A stretch of 64,000 bases of DNA from Juglans regia. Its lineage: Eukaryota; Streptophyta; Magnoliopsida; Fagales; Juglandaceae. Numbering within the stretch: the stretch's first letter is position 1; each line of letters opens with the position of its first letter. The notes under the pieces were generated by a model. The model had not been told where the DNA came from. It worked only from the letters and a program-made list of their open reading frames with translations, and did not search any database. The translations under genes and the position numbers were made by a program. The stretch covers positions 11,832,847 to 11,896,846 of the forward strand of contig NC_049914.1 of assembly GCF_001411555.2 (NCBI RefSeq), read 5' to 3'. Below are positions 24,150 through 35,695 of this stretch, piece after piece.

Positions 24150-24706
24150 TGTGGAACGGGATGAGTACGAGTGGAGTGTAATCAGTGGCGTAGTGCGTGT
24201 AAAAGGAGTACACGTGGAGTGTACTCCATGTGTTGGAGTGATGCATCATATGGCGGGTATGCCATAATGGTGATATGGCATGTTGTGTATGTGGGAAGTA
24301 CATGTGGAATGTACTCTATGTGGTGGACGATGCACCATATGGCGTGTATGCCATAGTGGTGATGTGACGTAACGTGCATGGAGTATATGCAGAGTGTATT
24401 CCATGTAGTGGAGTGACGCATTATATGGCGGGTATGCCATAATGGTGATGTGGCGTGTTGTGTATGTGGGGAGTACATGTGGAATGTACTCTATGTGGTG
24501 GACGATGCACCATATGGCGTGTATGCCATAGCGGTGATGTGGCGTAACGTGCATGGAATATATGCAGAGTGTATTCCATGTAGTAGAGTGACGCATCATA
24601 TGGCGGATATGCCATAATGGTGATGTGGCGTAACGTGCATGTAATATATGCAGAGTGTATTCCATGTAGTGGAGTGACGCATCATATGGCGGATATGTCA
24701 TAGTGG
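24150..24706. repeat. 86/89-bp tandem array with hairpin-forming core
   Basis: Copies of a unit containing CATATGGCGGGTATGCCATA recur at about 24243, 24332, 24418, 24507, 24593 and 24679 (spacing 89, 86, 89, 86, 86). Alternating A/B types suggest a ~175-bp higher-order unit. Each unit carries TATGGC...GCCATA as a short hairpin, and most carry a second dyad (GTACATGTGGAATGTAC or GAGTACAC...GTGTACTCC). Confidence 0.88.
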
Positions 24707-25395
24707 TAGGGGTGTAAATTTAAACCGGGAAACCGGAAAACCGGACCGGTTGGTCCGGTTTTGAACCGGTCCGGTCCGGAACCGGTTCCTATTTTATGAA
24801 AACCGGCTGGTTCTGGTCCGGTTCCGGTTCCGTAGTTTTTGGGACCGGACCGGACCGAACCGGACCGGTTGGAAAAAAAAAATATAAAAATTAATTTATA
24901 TATTATACAAAATATTTATATATATGATATATAATTATATATATATATATAATTATATATCATATATGAAAAAATTTTATATTATAATTTATAAATAATA
25001 ACATAAAATGTTAATCTTAAATATGAACATTTGTAATTTATTTGATCATATGTTATTAATATAATTATATATAAGATAATGTTGTTATAATTTATAAAAT
25101 AAAAGTTTAAGCTTAAAGATAAAAATTTAATTGATCATATGCTTTAAGCATAATATATATATTAAATTTTTAATAATATTTTATAATAAGAATTAACACT
25201 TTATTATATGTTTTTTACATTTAAAAAAAACTGGAAAACCGGACCGGACCGGACCGGAAACCGGTAAAACCGGAAGTACCGGTTTAGGAGGGTAATCGGG
25301 GCGTAATCGGTTTTGAAAAATACAAAACCGGTACATACCGGTTCGGTCCTAGATTTTGTCCAAAACCGGACCAGACCGGACCGGTTACACCCCTA
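24707..25395. mobile_element. hAT-type non-autonomous element with CCGG-rich ends
   Basis: Starts TAGGGGTGTAAAT and ends GGTTACACCCCTA, perfect ~11-bp terminal inverted repeats, flanked by the 8-bp duplication CATAGTGG (24699-24706 and 25396-25403). About 170 bp at each end is filled with ACCGG/CCGGT motifs; the middle is AT-rich without coding capacity. TAGGGGTG termini plus an 8-bp duplication are hAT hallmarks. Confidence 0.88.
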
Positions 25396-25620
25396 CATAG
25401 TGGTGATGTGGCGTAACGTGCATGGAGTATATGCAGAGTGTATTCCATGTAGTAGAGTGACACATCATATGGCGTGTATGCCATAATGGTGATGTAGCGG
25501 TATGTGTATGAATGGAGTATGTACTCCATTCGATGGGTGATGCACCATGTGGCGGATATGCCCCATGTGGCGGATATGCCATAATGGTGATGTGGCGTAA
25601 TGCATATGAATGGAGTACAC
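25396..25620. repeat. Continuation of the 86/89-bp tandem array
   Basis: About two and a half further diverged units (core at about 25467 and 25545-25585), with a small local duplication of CCATGTGGCGGATATGCC. The array ends where the solo LTR was inserted. Confidence 0.8.
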
Positions 25621-25624
25621 AAGG

Positions 25625-28254
25625 TGTAACATCCCGTATTTTAGTGTATTTTTAATGAAAGAATTATTTTTATTGATTCAGAATTTATTCTCTTCGTTTT
25701 TTTTTTTAATTATTGGATTTTTAATTGCATTATTTTTATGACTTTTAGTTTACAAAAATTATTTTTGAAGTGCTTTCTTTAAATTAATTATTGATATGTG
25801 TTTAAATTTCTTCTCGAATTAAATTAACTTATTGTTGGGTTTAATTATTTATTTTCATTTTAATCACTGCGTTTGAATTATTTTATTTCACTTGCTGTTT
25901 TAAAATCGTTTCCGTTGGATCATTTTGTGACCCAAGATGTGAAGATTGGACCTCATTTCTTTCCCTACATTTTCTATTTCCTCCTTTCTATTTCCTTCCT
26001 TTTTCTTTTCTTCCTTTCTTTTGTTTTTTTTCCTTCTTTTCCTGGCTTTCTTCCCGTGCGACCTAGCCCCCTCCCTCTCTCTCCGTCTGATCTTCCTTCG
26101 CCCCCAGCACCGTCGTGAGCTGGCAGTGACTGACACCGCCCGGCTCCCCCGCTTCCCTAGCCACCGGCGACACCACACCTCTGTTTCCAGCCCCAGTCGC
26201 GCCGCCGTTAGCCACCACGAGCCCATTGAAGCCACGACACCTCTTGCGCCGCTGAGCCGCCGTCGCACCAACTTTGGCCGCCATTTCTTCACCACATCAT
26301 CCTCGACCTCCTAGCAAACCATTGGACCCAATCCTACCTCCAATCTGTCACTAGTGAAGCACATTCATCAACATTTTCATTTTGGGTATTTTTCACTTCA
26401 ACCACCATTTGCGCTGCCACCCACGGCTAACCACCACCACCACTAGCTTCATCAATATCCCTAAGCCCTACCCTATCAATCTCGGGTCTTCGTTTGTACC
26501 CGTTCAAAAGTGGGTTTTTGAGACCCACAGCCACAGTGCATTTGGCACTGTTTTGTTGCTGCGTTGCCGCTTCTAGCACTTCCGTGATCTTTCAAAATTA
26601 TATTATAGCATTGTAAGTATTTTCCCAAAGAACTTTTGAGATTTAAATGTATTTTCGCGCTAACTCATATTTACTGTGAATTGGTTGGTTGTGCCGGACT
26701 AACTCCGAGAAGTAAGGGGGTCAATTGGATTGGATTATGAAGTTGTTTGAGTGATTCGTTTATGATGTGAGATTTATTGACAGTTTCGGGTTTAGATATT
26801 GGTGTTTTGAGTTTGACTTTGGTTATGGTGGATATTGATGATTTTAGAAAGTGATTATATATTTTTTGAATTATGAGAGTTTTAAGTTTTGAGGAATTAA
26901 AATAGGTTATTTTTGAAGTTTAGGCTTAAATATCGAAAAACGTGATTGATTGGAAACTTACGGAAATGACGTGATTATCTTTATAGGTGATGATTTATAG
27001 TCGACTTGACATATTTGAGGAAAATTTTGGAAAAGTTAAGTCGTCCAGGTAAGCGGGGTTCTTATGCTAGGTTTTTATACGGATTATTGAGATTGAAGTT
27101 CACTTTCTAAAAACTCTGCATATTTTGTGATGAAATAAAAACTTCAGAAAAATCAATCTCGGTCGTTTATTTGCATCACTCATGAAACCTGTACGAAAAA
27201 GAGAAAATATTTTTTGACATGCATTGTGTAGATATAAGCAATATTTGACATATTTTTGAAATATGCAAAAGAGCGATTATGATATCATTGGGATTTTTAT
27301 GCATGTGATATGAAATGATTTGGATCTGTTTTTGATAAAATGAAATGATATGAATATGTTTTGCACGTGTTTTGATATGATATGGATATGATAAAACTTT
27401 GGCATACTTATCTGTTTTGGATATGGTTCTGATATGATGATACTGGTTCACGTGATATGGTTGGTACCACCATAATATGATATGATATGAGTGCACCCAC
27501 TTTGGAAACAAAGTGGTCTTTTTACGTGTTCTTTCCTGTGTGCACACTCGGGGCTCTGAGATTGAAAAGGGGAAGTTCACCATATGACACTGCCTGGTTT
27601 GGCCACCGGGGATAGCACAACCCTACCACGGGGGTTAAACATGGTATATGATATGATAAGATGAAGATGTTCAGTTATGTTATGCCAAAGCGTTTTTGAA
27701 TATGAAATGGATCCTTAAATATGAATTGTTGATTTTGAGTATGAAAAGATTGAAAAGTCACTCTGATTTTCTGATAACACGTTTTTCTGAGATCTGCATA
27801 TAAAAATAAAATGTTTTTGTTTCTGCATACTGAACTTTCTGAAAAGGCTCATGTTTACATGCTAGTATATGTTCTCTGCTTACTGAGTTGTTAATAACTC
27901 ACCCCTTATCTTCACAATATTTTTCAGATGATTTGAATGTTTCAGTTGAGGATCACGGATATGGAGCATGGGTGAGAAGAGTTAAGAATGATGGTTTAAG
28001 CATAGAAGGTTTATATGGGTATTGAGGATTTTCATTCAGTAAGCTTGTTGTGCTCTAATGATGTGATTTGTTGGGAGATTGATGTTTATATTAAGACTTT
28101 GTATTGTCTTAGAATAGTTATTCTGGAGTAATTGATGTAAATATATGAGTATTTTGTGCGATAGAGAAAAATTAGAGTATGTACTATGTGGAAGGAAAAT
28201 GATTTTTAAGTGACATGAGTTAACTCTCCAGACCCTCGGGGACGGGACGTTACA
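25625..28254 (+). mobile_element. 2.63-kb solo LTR (TGTAAC...GTTACA family)
   Basis: Begins TGTAACATCCCG and ends CGGGGACGGGACGTTACA, flanked by CAAGG on both sides (25620-25624 and 28255-28259). It is homologous along its length to the reverse complement of the LTRs at 41681-44735 and 46864-49084 (same onset, GC-rich block, GATATGATATG-rich segment and end). No second LTR or internal region is present, so it is the product of LTR-LTR recombination. ORFs inside it (for example 25946-26314) are low-complexity artefacts. Confidence 0.9.
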
Positions 28255-28400
28255 CAAGGAATGTACTCCATGTGATATAGTGATGTACCATATGGCGGGT
28301 ATGCCATAGTGGTGATGTGGCGTGGTATGTATGAAGGGAGTACACGTAGAGTGTACTCCACGTGGCAGCGACACTCCATGTGGCGTGTCGTAGAGATAAG
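28255..28400. repeat. Last units of the 86/89-bp array after the solo LTR
   Basis: After the duplicated CAAGG the sequence resumes as array (GAATGTACTCCATGTG, ACCATATGGCGGGTATGCC at about 28288) and fades out after about 28385. Confidence 0.8.
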
Positions 28401-28541
28401 GATGGTTATGTGATTGATGGGCGTGGAATGTGATGGATAGTGTCGGGAACAGTGGAACAGTGTCTCGAAGTAGTTATGGCGTAGCCTGTAGTCTGAGGTG
28501 GCAAATGTCACCGTGATAGACTTATGGCTAAGAGTATGCGT

Positions 28542-28731
28542 GAAGTATCAGAACAAGTAGAAGAGTGCGCAGCGGAAGCATGAATGAGAAATGTCACGAA
28601 GTGACATGACTACTGACAGTCGTGCTTGTGATGAGCGAAGTAATGGAACAAGTGTAAGAGTACGCAGCAGAAGCATGACTGGGAAACGTCACAAAGTGAT
28701 GTGGTTATTGGGAGTCACGCTTATGATGGGT
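28542..28731. repeat. 95-bp tandem duplication
   Basis: Two diverged copies starting GAAGTATCAGAACAAGT and GAAGTAATGGAACAAGT, each containing an AAGCATGA...GAAA(T/C)GTCAC(G/A)AAGTGA core with a dyad (GTCACGAAGTGAC). Confidence 0.85.
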
Positions 28732-30581
28732 GAAGTGTTAGAGTGTAGGAATGGCGTAACGGGAACGTGACGAGAGGTCATGATATGATGGGAGTACATG
28801 AGGAACTGTACTCGTGATGAGTTAGGAGTTGACGTAGTAGAATGTTGGGTAATGCGACAAGGTCATGGTATAGCTTGGGTGTAATCTCGGGCTATATGAC
28901 GTGACATAAGGCGTAGTTGTAGATGGAGTCTTGTCATGTTAAGTGTTGGGATGAACTATCAAAAGGGACGAGTAGCATGAAGAGTCATGCTAGCCGGGTT
29001 AAGAGAAGATTGGTATCGGAGTATGGCTCTTGTCCCTACGAGCAGGTGATCAACATGTTATATGTTGATCTTAGGTGATAAAGGGGTAAGATACCTGTGT
29101 AACATGGTGAGACACACGTGCCGGACGGATTCACCATATGTAATGGGTAATCTTTCCTAAGTACAGTTACATGGTGCTTGAGCTTCAGAGGTGGCTTAGA
29201 GCCGTGTGGCTTGTATGGATGGGAATGAGGATTTAGTGTGGGTTAAGATGCATGAAGGTAATGATGGGTGCATCGTTAGGATTGGGATGCGTGATTCCAT
29301 CGGTCAGAATCATGCGTCGGAATGTGGTTGTAAGAAGAGTAAGACGAATGTCTTAGTGTCTTAATCCTAAGGTGAATCATGAGTTCATTTTAGTGGATGA
29401 GCACTCGAGACAAGACTTTGAGTTGGAAGATGTGATAACCGTAAGTGGTCCCCAAAGGGTTTAACATAGTAAAGGGCATGTAAGTGCATGGGATAGAAGG
29501 AGAGTGTTCCAAGTATAGCGTAGTTCTATTTATAGTTCAAGTTGCTTATGCATTAGATAGAGAATGACGCTAAGGTATGTGTATGCATGTAGGTTGCCAT
29601 CTGACAAGCACATGAATGGACTGAATGACATGCAAGTAGCATGGAGTCCAGGTAAGTGTTACGTTCATACTCATCTAAAGTTTTTATAAGATAAAAGAAA
29701 AATGAAAACGAAAGCTTTTCCTTATGACGCTTTAAGAAAAGACTAAAGACGTTTTATGAAAGAAAATGCTAAGTATTCAAATGTATAAGTATGTACGGCC
29801 CCTCCTTGGCAGCCCCTATATGCAACCAAAGTATTAATTGTATGCATGTGAATAGATGACTATACGCTGTATCTATTGTATGTATTTTCTGAGAAAATCC
29901 ACAAACTGATGAAATGCATGAAAGGCATGAAAGCGGATGCTTTTATGGGTCCTACGAACCAACGCTCTCATGTGCGCCACGGGGTGATGCTCGTGGATGC
30001 CATGATTGACGATGTTCAAGGTGACGCTTATGGGATGCCATGAAAGCTGACGTTTAAGCCCATGTATATTCTTAAATGACGTTTTCACGAACGAACTATT
30101 AAAGAAAAGATATGATTGAAATGAACTGAAAACTGAAAAGACCATTTTTGAGCTTACGCTCCAAACGATATTTTCTCATGAAAAGAAATGTTTTCTCATG
30201 AAAATAAAGGACTGTTAAATGAAAGAAAGAAATGAATGAAAGCTCCAGCTCTTTCGAGCTGACATGAACGAATGAATGAAAAGCAAGAAAGAAAGAAATG
30301 AAAGCATGAATGTATGAAGATACGTAACGGCCACATGAATGAATGAAAGGGTACCAATGAATGGGCAGATTGCAATGCCAGATAAGTAGTACTGGAAGTG
30401 CACCCAGTGCTGCCCCCTATGAAAGGGATTCTCAACCCGTGGCCACGAGCGAAATCCGGGTCCAAAGGAAGACCGCTAACCCCAAACATACAGGGCGTAA
30501 CAGTGTGTACTGGCCTATGAAAGTGATAACAACGAATGGATGTATGCATGTATGTACGAACGCACGAATGCACGAACCTTT

Positions 30582-30835
30582 AAGAAATGAAGGCACTGAC
30601 GGGGGACACGTTTTAAAAAAAGGAAAGCCCATGTTTAAAAGAGAAAAACCCCGTCAGTGACGTTTTCAAAAGAACGCACGTATTCACGTAAACATGCACG
30701 AACTCTTGAAGAAATGAAAGCACTGACTGGAGAAACGTTTTACGAAAAGGATGCCCATGTTTAAAAAGGAAAATCACGTCTAGTGACGTTTTCAAACGAA
30801 TGCACGTATGACACGTATGCATGCACGTAATAGTA
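30582..30835. repeat. ~127-bp tandem duplication
   Basis: Two copies beginning AAGAAATGAAGGCACTGAC (30582) and AAGAAATGAAAGCACTGAC (30709). Each contains AACCCCGTC/AATCACGTC followed by (A/T)AGTGACGTTTTCAAA. Confidence 0.85.
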
Positions 30836-31223
30836 TGTACGAGTGACGAATGCATGAATGAAAACCTATGTTGCTATATTTTAACTGTATGAAGTAATGT
30901 TTATGAGTTTTCGACTCATTTTAGTTTTTATGCATGTCTCTCCCCCCATAGGAACTGAATGATCAGGACGGACACGGCCCATGAGGAAGAGCATGGAAGT
31001 CTAGGCACGAGTTTTAAACGTACGAGAGGCCTTTTTATTATAAGATTTATGTTTTCCACTGTAACCCTATTTTATTGTCAAAGTACATTTTAATTTATAA
31101 ACGTGGAGTCTCGCACCTTGGGTATGCAAGTGAAAAGTTTTAAATAGGATGATAATTCCCGTCGTCCTTTTATAAAAAAAAAAATATTTTAGAAAAAGTC
31201 CCACCACAAGGACGGGCGTTACA

Positions 31224-31312
31224 AGAATGTTGCTACTTTTGTTCATCATTCTCTTTGGATTGATCAAAACAATTTGTATTAAAGTCTATGAATGATGTTT
31301 GGTTATAAAAAA
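31224..31312 (+). mobile_element. LINE C 3' end (downstream of the inserted element)
   Basis: After the duplicated AGAAT, the LINE C RNase H reading resumes (VATFVHHSLWIDQNNL), then a short 3' UTR and a short A-run at about 31306-31312. This fits exactly with the part ending at 22268. Confidence 0.82.
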
Positions 31313-31439
31313 ATAGAGTACTAGATATTATATCTCATATTAAGTCATGTCAATTTATAAGTTTATTTTTATAAGATTCATTCGTAAATGTGCCACCTAC
31401 CCTATATCATACATTATGTTTTGTTTATCTTAAACTTGT

Positions 31440-32005
31440 TACTTGGCTCAATACCCCAGGTTAACTCACAAAGTGCAATCCCCTATAAGGATCTACCCCT
31501 AGATGCTAGGGTTCGTGAGCTTATTGACAAAGGCACTAGGTAAAGGAAAATTGATGTGATAAGGGCAATATTTGAACCAAGCGAAGATGAAGCAAAATCC
31601 GGTACGCTCTTGAGTCCACGACTGAGTGGGGAATAAAATAACTTGGAGATATGGAGCAACAAGGGAGTTCTCTATCAAAACTGCATACTATCTAGAGGTG
31701 GACACTTAACAGACAAAAGCAAAACATTGGTGAGCCTCAAAAGGATATGTTTGATCAAGCACAGTGGAAAAAGCAATGGAGTCTCCAGCCAACACAAAAG
31801 TATTTCTATGGAGAGTGAGTAAGAATGGTTTATCTACCAAACTAAACCTTTACAAAAGGATAAAAGAAAAAAAATCGAAAAATCGATTGAACCGAACTAT
31901 ACTGGACTGAACCGGTGGCTTACAACCATAATTGTGAATGACCCTTTGTGTTCAATATGTGAAAGAGAAGATGAAACAGCAGTAGATATGAAGAAAATAT
32001 GATCC
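31440..32005 (+). mobile_element. LINE E scrap (zf-RVT region), heavily decayed
   Basis: Frame-hopping reading gives GIKLGDM/KITWRYGATREFSIKTAYY and later CSICEREDETAVDM, the zf-RVT pattern of plant LINEs (W...FSVKSAY...; C-x2-C). No intact ORF. Cut at the right by the copia LTR at 32006. Confidence 0.6.
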
Positions 32006-32236
32006 TGTAGTGCTAGCATAGCATATATTTACCTATCTTAATTAGATTATTATCTTATCTAAGATTCTAATAATATTATGGTAATATTTTGTAAATATTC
32101 TAGGTTAAAATATTTTATATTTAGGTATAGATTGTATTTCCTTTATTACACAGGCCTTATTACACTATAAATAGGCCACTCCTATACATTGTCAATACAC
32201 ATTGAATTTTTAAGTTCTCACATACAATTTTCTACA
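32006..32236 (+). repeat. 5' LTR of the copia remnant and adjacent primer site
   Basis: 231 bp beginning TGTAG and ending CTACA (mirrored termini), directly followed by TGGTATCAGA (32237-32246), which matches the complement of the initiator tRNA-Met 3' end. It contains a TATAAATAGG box at about 32168. Confidence 0.75.
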
Positions 32237-33224
32237 TGGTATCAGAAAGGACACCATCCTGGTGCCTCTAATCACTATTATTGTTTGTGTCACACATTTT
32301 TGTAAAAGCCATTGGTGTTTCCTTGTTGTTTTCTTGAAAGTCGACCATGATTACTATGTTGGTTCTATTACACTTGATTGTTTCCACTCCTCACATTTTT
32401 CACTCCGTGTATGCTTATATTTTTGACAAAATCAAGCAACCATATGTTTGAGTGTGTAGGTGATTCTTTACGAAAATCGTACAACTCTAGGCTATAACGC
32501 ACACCCTTACACGCCTCCTAAGTCTGCTATGCATCCGCCCAAGTGCTAACCCTCCTTCGGTACACCATTACATTTGTGGCAAGTGCTCCCATGCAACCCT
32601 CTTTGTTTGTTGCAGTTTAGTCCATCTTTTAGCCCAGCTCAATCCATTACAGCCTAATCCACTTCAAGTAAGTGTTCCTAATCACTTTGTAGCCGAATTT
32701 TAATTCTTAAGCCCATAGTCCACACTCTTAACCCAAAACCCATGGCCACTACAACGTCACCTACAATTGATCATCAACCGTTGATTTTGAATGCTAACTA
32801 TTCATTATTGACTTTTAGCGTTGATTTTGATCGTTGACCCAAAAAAACTCTCAAAATGTCCTTTTCTTCAAACCTTGATAATATTTTTTGTCCCATTGAT
32901 AAATTTCAAATGGATCCAATTATAATATGTGGGCTCAAAACATAGAAGTTTTTCTGCGTGGCGGTAAACTGTGGCACCATGTCTCGGAATATATTATTGC
33001 CCCTAAGCAACAAGAGTGTGAAAGTATTTACATCAATGCAAGCAGCCTTGAAGATTAGCATAGTGTGCACTAAAAGATCATTTTTTGGTTTATCAACACT
33101 TTCGTTCCTTCAATTCACAGTTTGCTCCCTAAACTTGGAAATGCTAAACCTGCATGAGATTTATTTTTCAAAGCAATATATTTGTATTCATGATGATTTA
33201 TTGTAATTTCAACTTGAGACCAAG

Positions 33225-33500
33225 CTTTATCAAATGAGACAAGAATCAGGTCAATTTATTGTTGATTTCTATTTTCAAGCTAATCTATGGGAACAACTAT
33301 CTACTGTAGATCCTGAGTTAAAATATTCTGAAGATATTGAACTATTTGCAGCTATTATGATTGTTGGAAGTTTATGCACTTTATGATGGCCTTTCTGAGG
33401 ACTTTGAATCTATGTGGGCCTCTCTCTTGCATCGTACACCACTTCAAGCTCTTGAGACTTCTGTTGTCGAGCTCATTTCTAAAGAAAATCAATGATTTAC
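33225..33500 (+). pseudogene. Copia gag remnant
   Basis: Reads QLRPSFIK/LYQMRQESGQFIVDFYF-type sequence, then LYDGLSEDFESMWASLLHRT and LQALETSVVELISKEN (about 33375-33490), the UBN2/gag-like capsid region of copia elements. Frames are interrupted by stops. The 32880-33225 segment is also gag-like but more decayed. Confidence 0.72.
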
Positions 33501-34329
33501 AAAGAAGTTGCAATGTCCATATTTTGTTGGGGTCACTACCTCTCAGGCATCTTCCAGGTCTTCTTTTGGCACTGCTTTTGGATCTTCACCATCCCCATTG
33601 TCAACCAAGACTACTTTCTACAAATATTGCAAACGCCTAGGCCACTGCCTCCGAATGTCTAAACTATGGCACAAGAATCAAGCCAAGACCTTTGTCTCAC
33701 TGGTTGTCTCCATAACTTCCACTACTCCTTTTACACCAGAGTTTTCTTCTCAGTCAACTCCACTCACTGCAACTGACAATGAGGCATTAATTCATCAGCT
33801 TTTATCCTGATCTTCTACTACCTTGTCTGTTACCTTAGGTAAATTTCCTTAGTTTATTGATTCTGTATATTGTAATCACATGACCTTTGACCCTACCTTA
33901 TTTTCTAAAAAATCCTATCATTTACACTATGTATTGCAGACACATACATGGCTCCCAAGCTATCCTTAAATATACTTTCTGTTTGTCAACTTTGTGAGTT
34001 AGGTTTTACGCTAACATTTTCCAATAATAGTGTTGATGTACATGATCCTTAGATGGGTCAGCTCATTAGGAATGACCGTAAGATTGGATGTATGTTCTAG
34101 CTCTTGTCTTTGTAGATTCCCTCCCATGCGTCTACACCTGTTGTTGCTCTCACCACTTCCTCTTGTTTATGGCATTCTCGATTGGGTCATGCCTCTTTTC
34201 TTGTGTTCAAGTTTTAGCTTCTCAAGGTCATTTAGGGTTAGTAGATTTTGAGTATTTTGATTGTGTCTCATTGTCAATTTCGAAAGCAAACACAATTATC
34301 ATTCAATAAAAGTGACTCATTTTCCTCTG

Positions 34330-35010
34330 CAACTTTTGATTTGATTCATTATGATATTTGGAACCCCACTACCACTCTCACAGAGGGCGGCTCTTGTTAG
34401 TTTGTTATCTTTGTTGATGATTATTTCATCTATACTTGGATATATCTTTTACAACATCGTTATGAACTTGCTCACATTTTTTAAAGCTTTCACAAAATGT
34501 TACAAATTCAGTTTTCTTGTACCATAAAAAACTTTCGTTTAGACAATGCTATGGTTTTTTGGTTTTTTTGTGTCAATAGGGAAGTGTCTCTCATTGTTCG
34601 GGCCCATATACTACTCAAAAACTAGATTAGCAGAATGTAAACACCGTCACATTCTAGACATTATAAGAGCTTTTCTCATTTCTGCTTCTATTCCTGAAAA
34701 ATCTTGGGGTGAGGTTGTTTTAGGGGTAGTCTATACTATCAATCGTGTTCCTTCTCATATTATTCTTAATAAAATTCCTTTTCAGCTTCTCTATGGAAAG
34801 ATCTTTCATTACTCATTGCTTCAAGAATTCGGTTGTGTATGTTTTGTCACTCTCTCTCCACATGAGAGTACTAAAATTGAACCGCGCTCTGACTTGTGTT
34901 GTTTTCTTGGTCATGACATCACTCAAAAGGGCTACTGTTGCTATGACCCAATCACTAAATGCCTTCGGGATTCTTGCTATGTGGGGTTCTAGGAACACAA
35001 AATGTTTATG
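34330..35010 (+). pseudogene. Copia integrase remnant
   Basis: The best piece, 34546-34992, reads RHILDIIRAFLISASIPEKS, WGEVVLGVVYTINRVPSHII, LLYGKIFHYSLLQEFGCVCF and CCFLGHDITQKGYCCYDPIT, the C-terminal half of the rve integrase core plus the GKG-like region. The upstream part is frame-broken (RLDNAMVF near 34538). Confidence 0.82.
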
Positions 35011-35164
35011 CGTGTTTCCAAGTTTGCATCATCCTCCTCAACACATTCACCTATATTCCCTAATCCTTCCATGGCGTATTTAAGATTATTATTGCTTTTC
35101 TACTCCTGCTACTCTACACGAGCCTCACAAATACTCGAGACCTGGTGGACTGCCTCATGGGATA

Positions 35165-35695
35165 ATTGAAATTGAATGTTAGTGGATCTACAAAAGTAAG
35201 GCTCGAGCGGATGGATATGTGGAATGCTATAAGGCACGCCTTGTGGCGAATGACTTTGCCCAAGAGTATGCATGGTATTGATTATGAATAAACATTTACT
35301 CCTATTGCAACACATACCTGTGTTAGATTATTAATTGTAGTAGCAGCTATTTGCAAATGGGAATAATTTCAAATGGATGTAAAAATACATTTCTCAATAG
35401 TGATCTTACAGAAGAAGTATAAATGCACCTTCCAACTGGCTATGAATATCCTCCACATAAAGTCTATTGTCTTCGCCATGCTCTCTATAAGCTCAAGCAA
35501 GCTCCATGCGCTTAGTTTGCCAAATTCGATTCTATATTTGCTAAGCAAGAATTTGTTTCTAGTTCATATGACTCTACATGTTTTCTTCATACTACTGATG
35601 CCGGTACTATTTTTATCATTCATTATGTTGATGATATGATTATTATTGGAGATGACATCACTTTACCTATTTTATTAAGGAGTTTAACAATATAG
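35165..35695 (+). pseudogene. Copia reverse transcriptase start, truncated
   Basis: Reads FTPIATHTCVRLLIVVAAIC, ALYKLKQAPCA and TIFIIHYVDDMIIIGDDI (YVDDM box at about 35626-35640) with several frameshifts. The sequence then leaves the copia pattern at about 35695. Confidence 0.78.

Larger units (their letters stand above)
22269..31223 (+). mobile_element. Outer TGTAAT...GTTACA element (giant solo LTR or coding-less LTR retroelement)
   Basis: Begins TGTAATACCCTG and ends GACGGGCGTTACA, bounded by the 5-bp duplication AGAAT inside LINE C. Without the two later insertions (solo LTR 25625-28254 and hAT MITE 24707-25395) it would be about 5.6 kb. I see no gag/pol ORF, no internal LTR-LTR junction and no primer-binding site, so a solo LTR of unusual length is the simplest reading. 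A rearranged non-autonomous element is the alternative. It holds a GC-rich segment (22890-23540), an 86/89-bp tandem array (about 24180-24700 and beyond), a 95-bp duplication (28542-28731) and a ~127-bp duplication (30582-30835). Confidence 0.75.
28401..31223 (+). other. Distal part of the outer element, non-coding
   Basis: 2.8 kb without protein-like ORFs. It contains a 95-bp direct duplication (28542-28636 and 28637-28731), ATGA/ACGA-rich simple sequence (30200-30350), a ~127-bp duplication (30582-30835) and the element's right terminus. Confidence 0.65.
32006..35695 (+). mobile_element. Ty1/copia retrotransposon remnant, 3' truncated
   Basis: 5' LTR 32006-32236, primer-binding site, decayed gag (about 32750-33830), integrase (about 34330-35010) and the start of RT up to the YVDDM box (about 35628), where the homology ends. 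The domain order PR/INT before RT is that of copia. Stops and frameshifts are throughout. The 3' LTR is missing. Confidence 0.87.

Noticed and set aside
24182..24701. ORF rich in His/Tyr repeats (minus strand)
   Set aside because: Translation of the 86/89-bp tandem array.
24150..24706. CRISPR-like regular spacing of repeats
   Set aside because: Units are contiguous tandem repeats without unique spacers, and the DNA is eukaryotic.
25900..26314. ORFs on both strands in the solo LTR
   Set aside because: Inside an LTR delimited by a 5-bp duplication; low-complexity Phe/Ser and Arg/Lys runs.
29873..30573. Phe/Ser/His-rich minus-strand ORFs
   Set aside because: Arise from ATGA/GAAA simple sequence in the distal part of the outer element.
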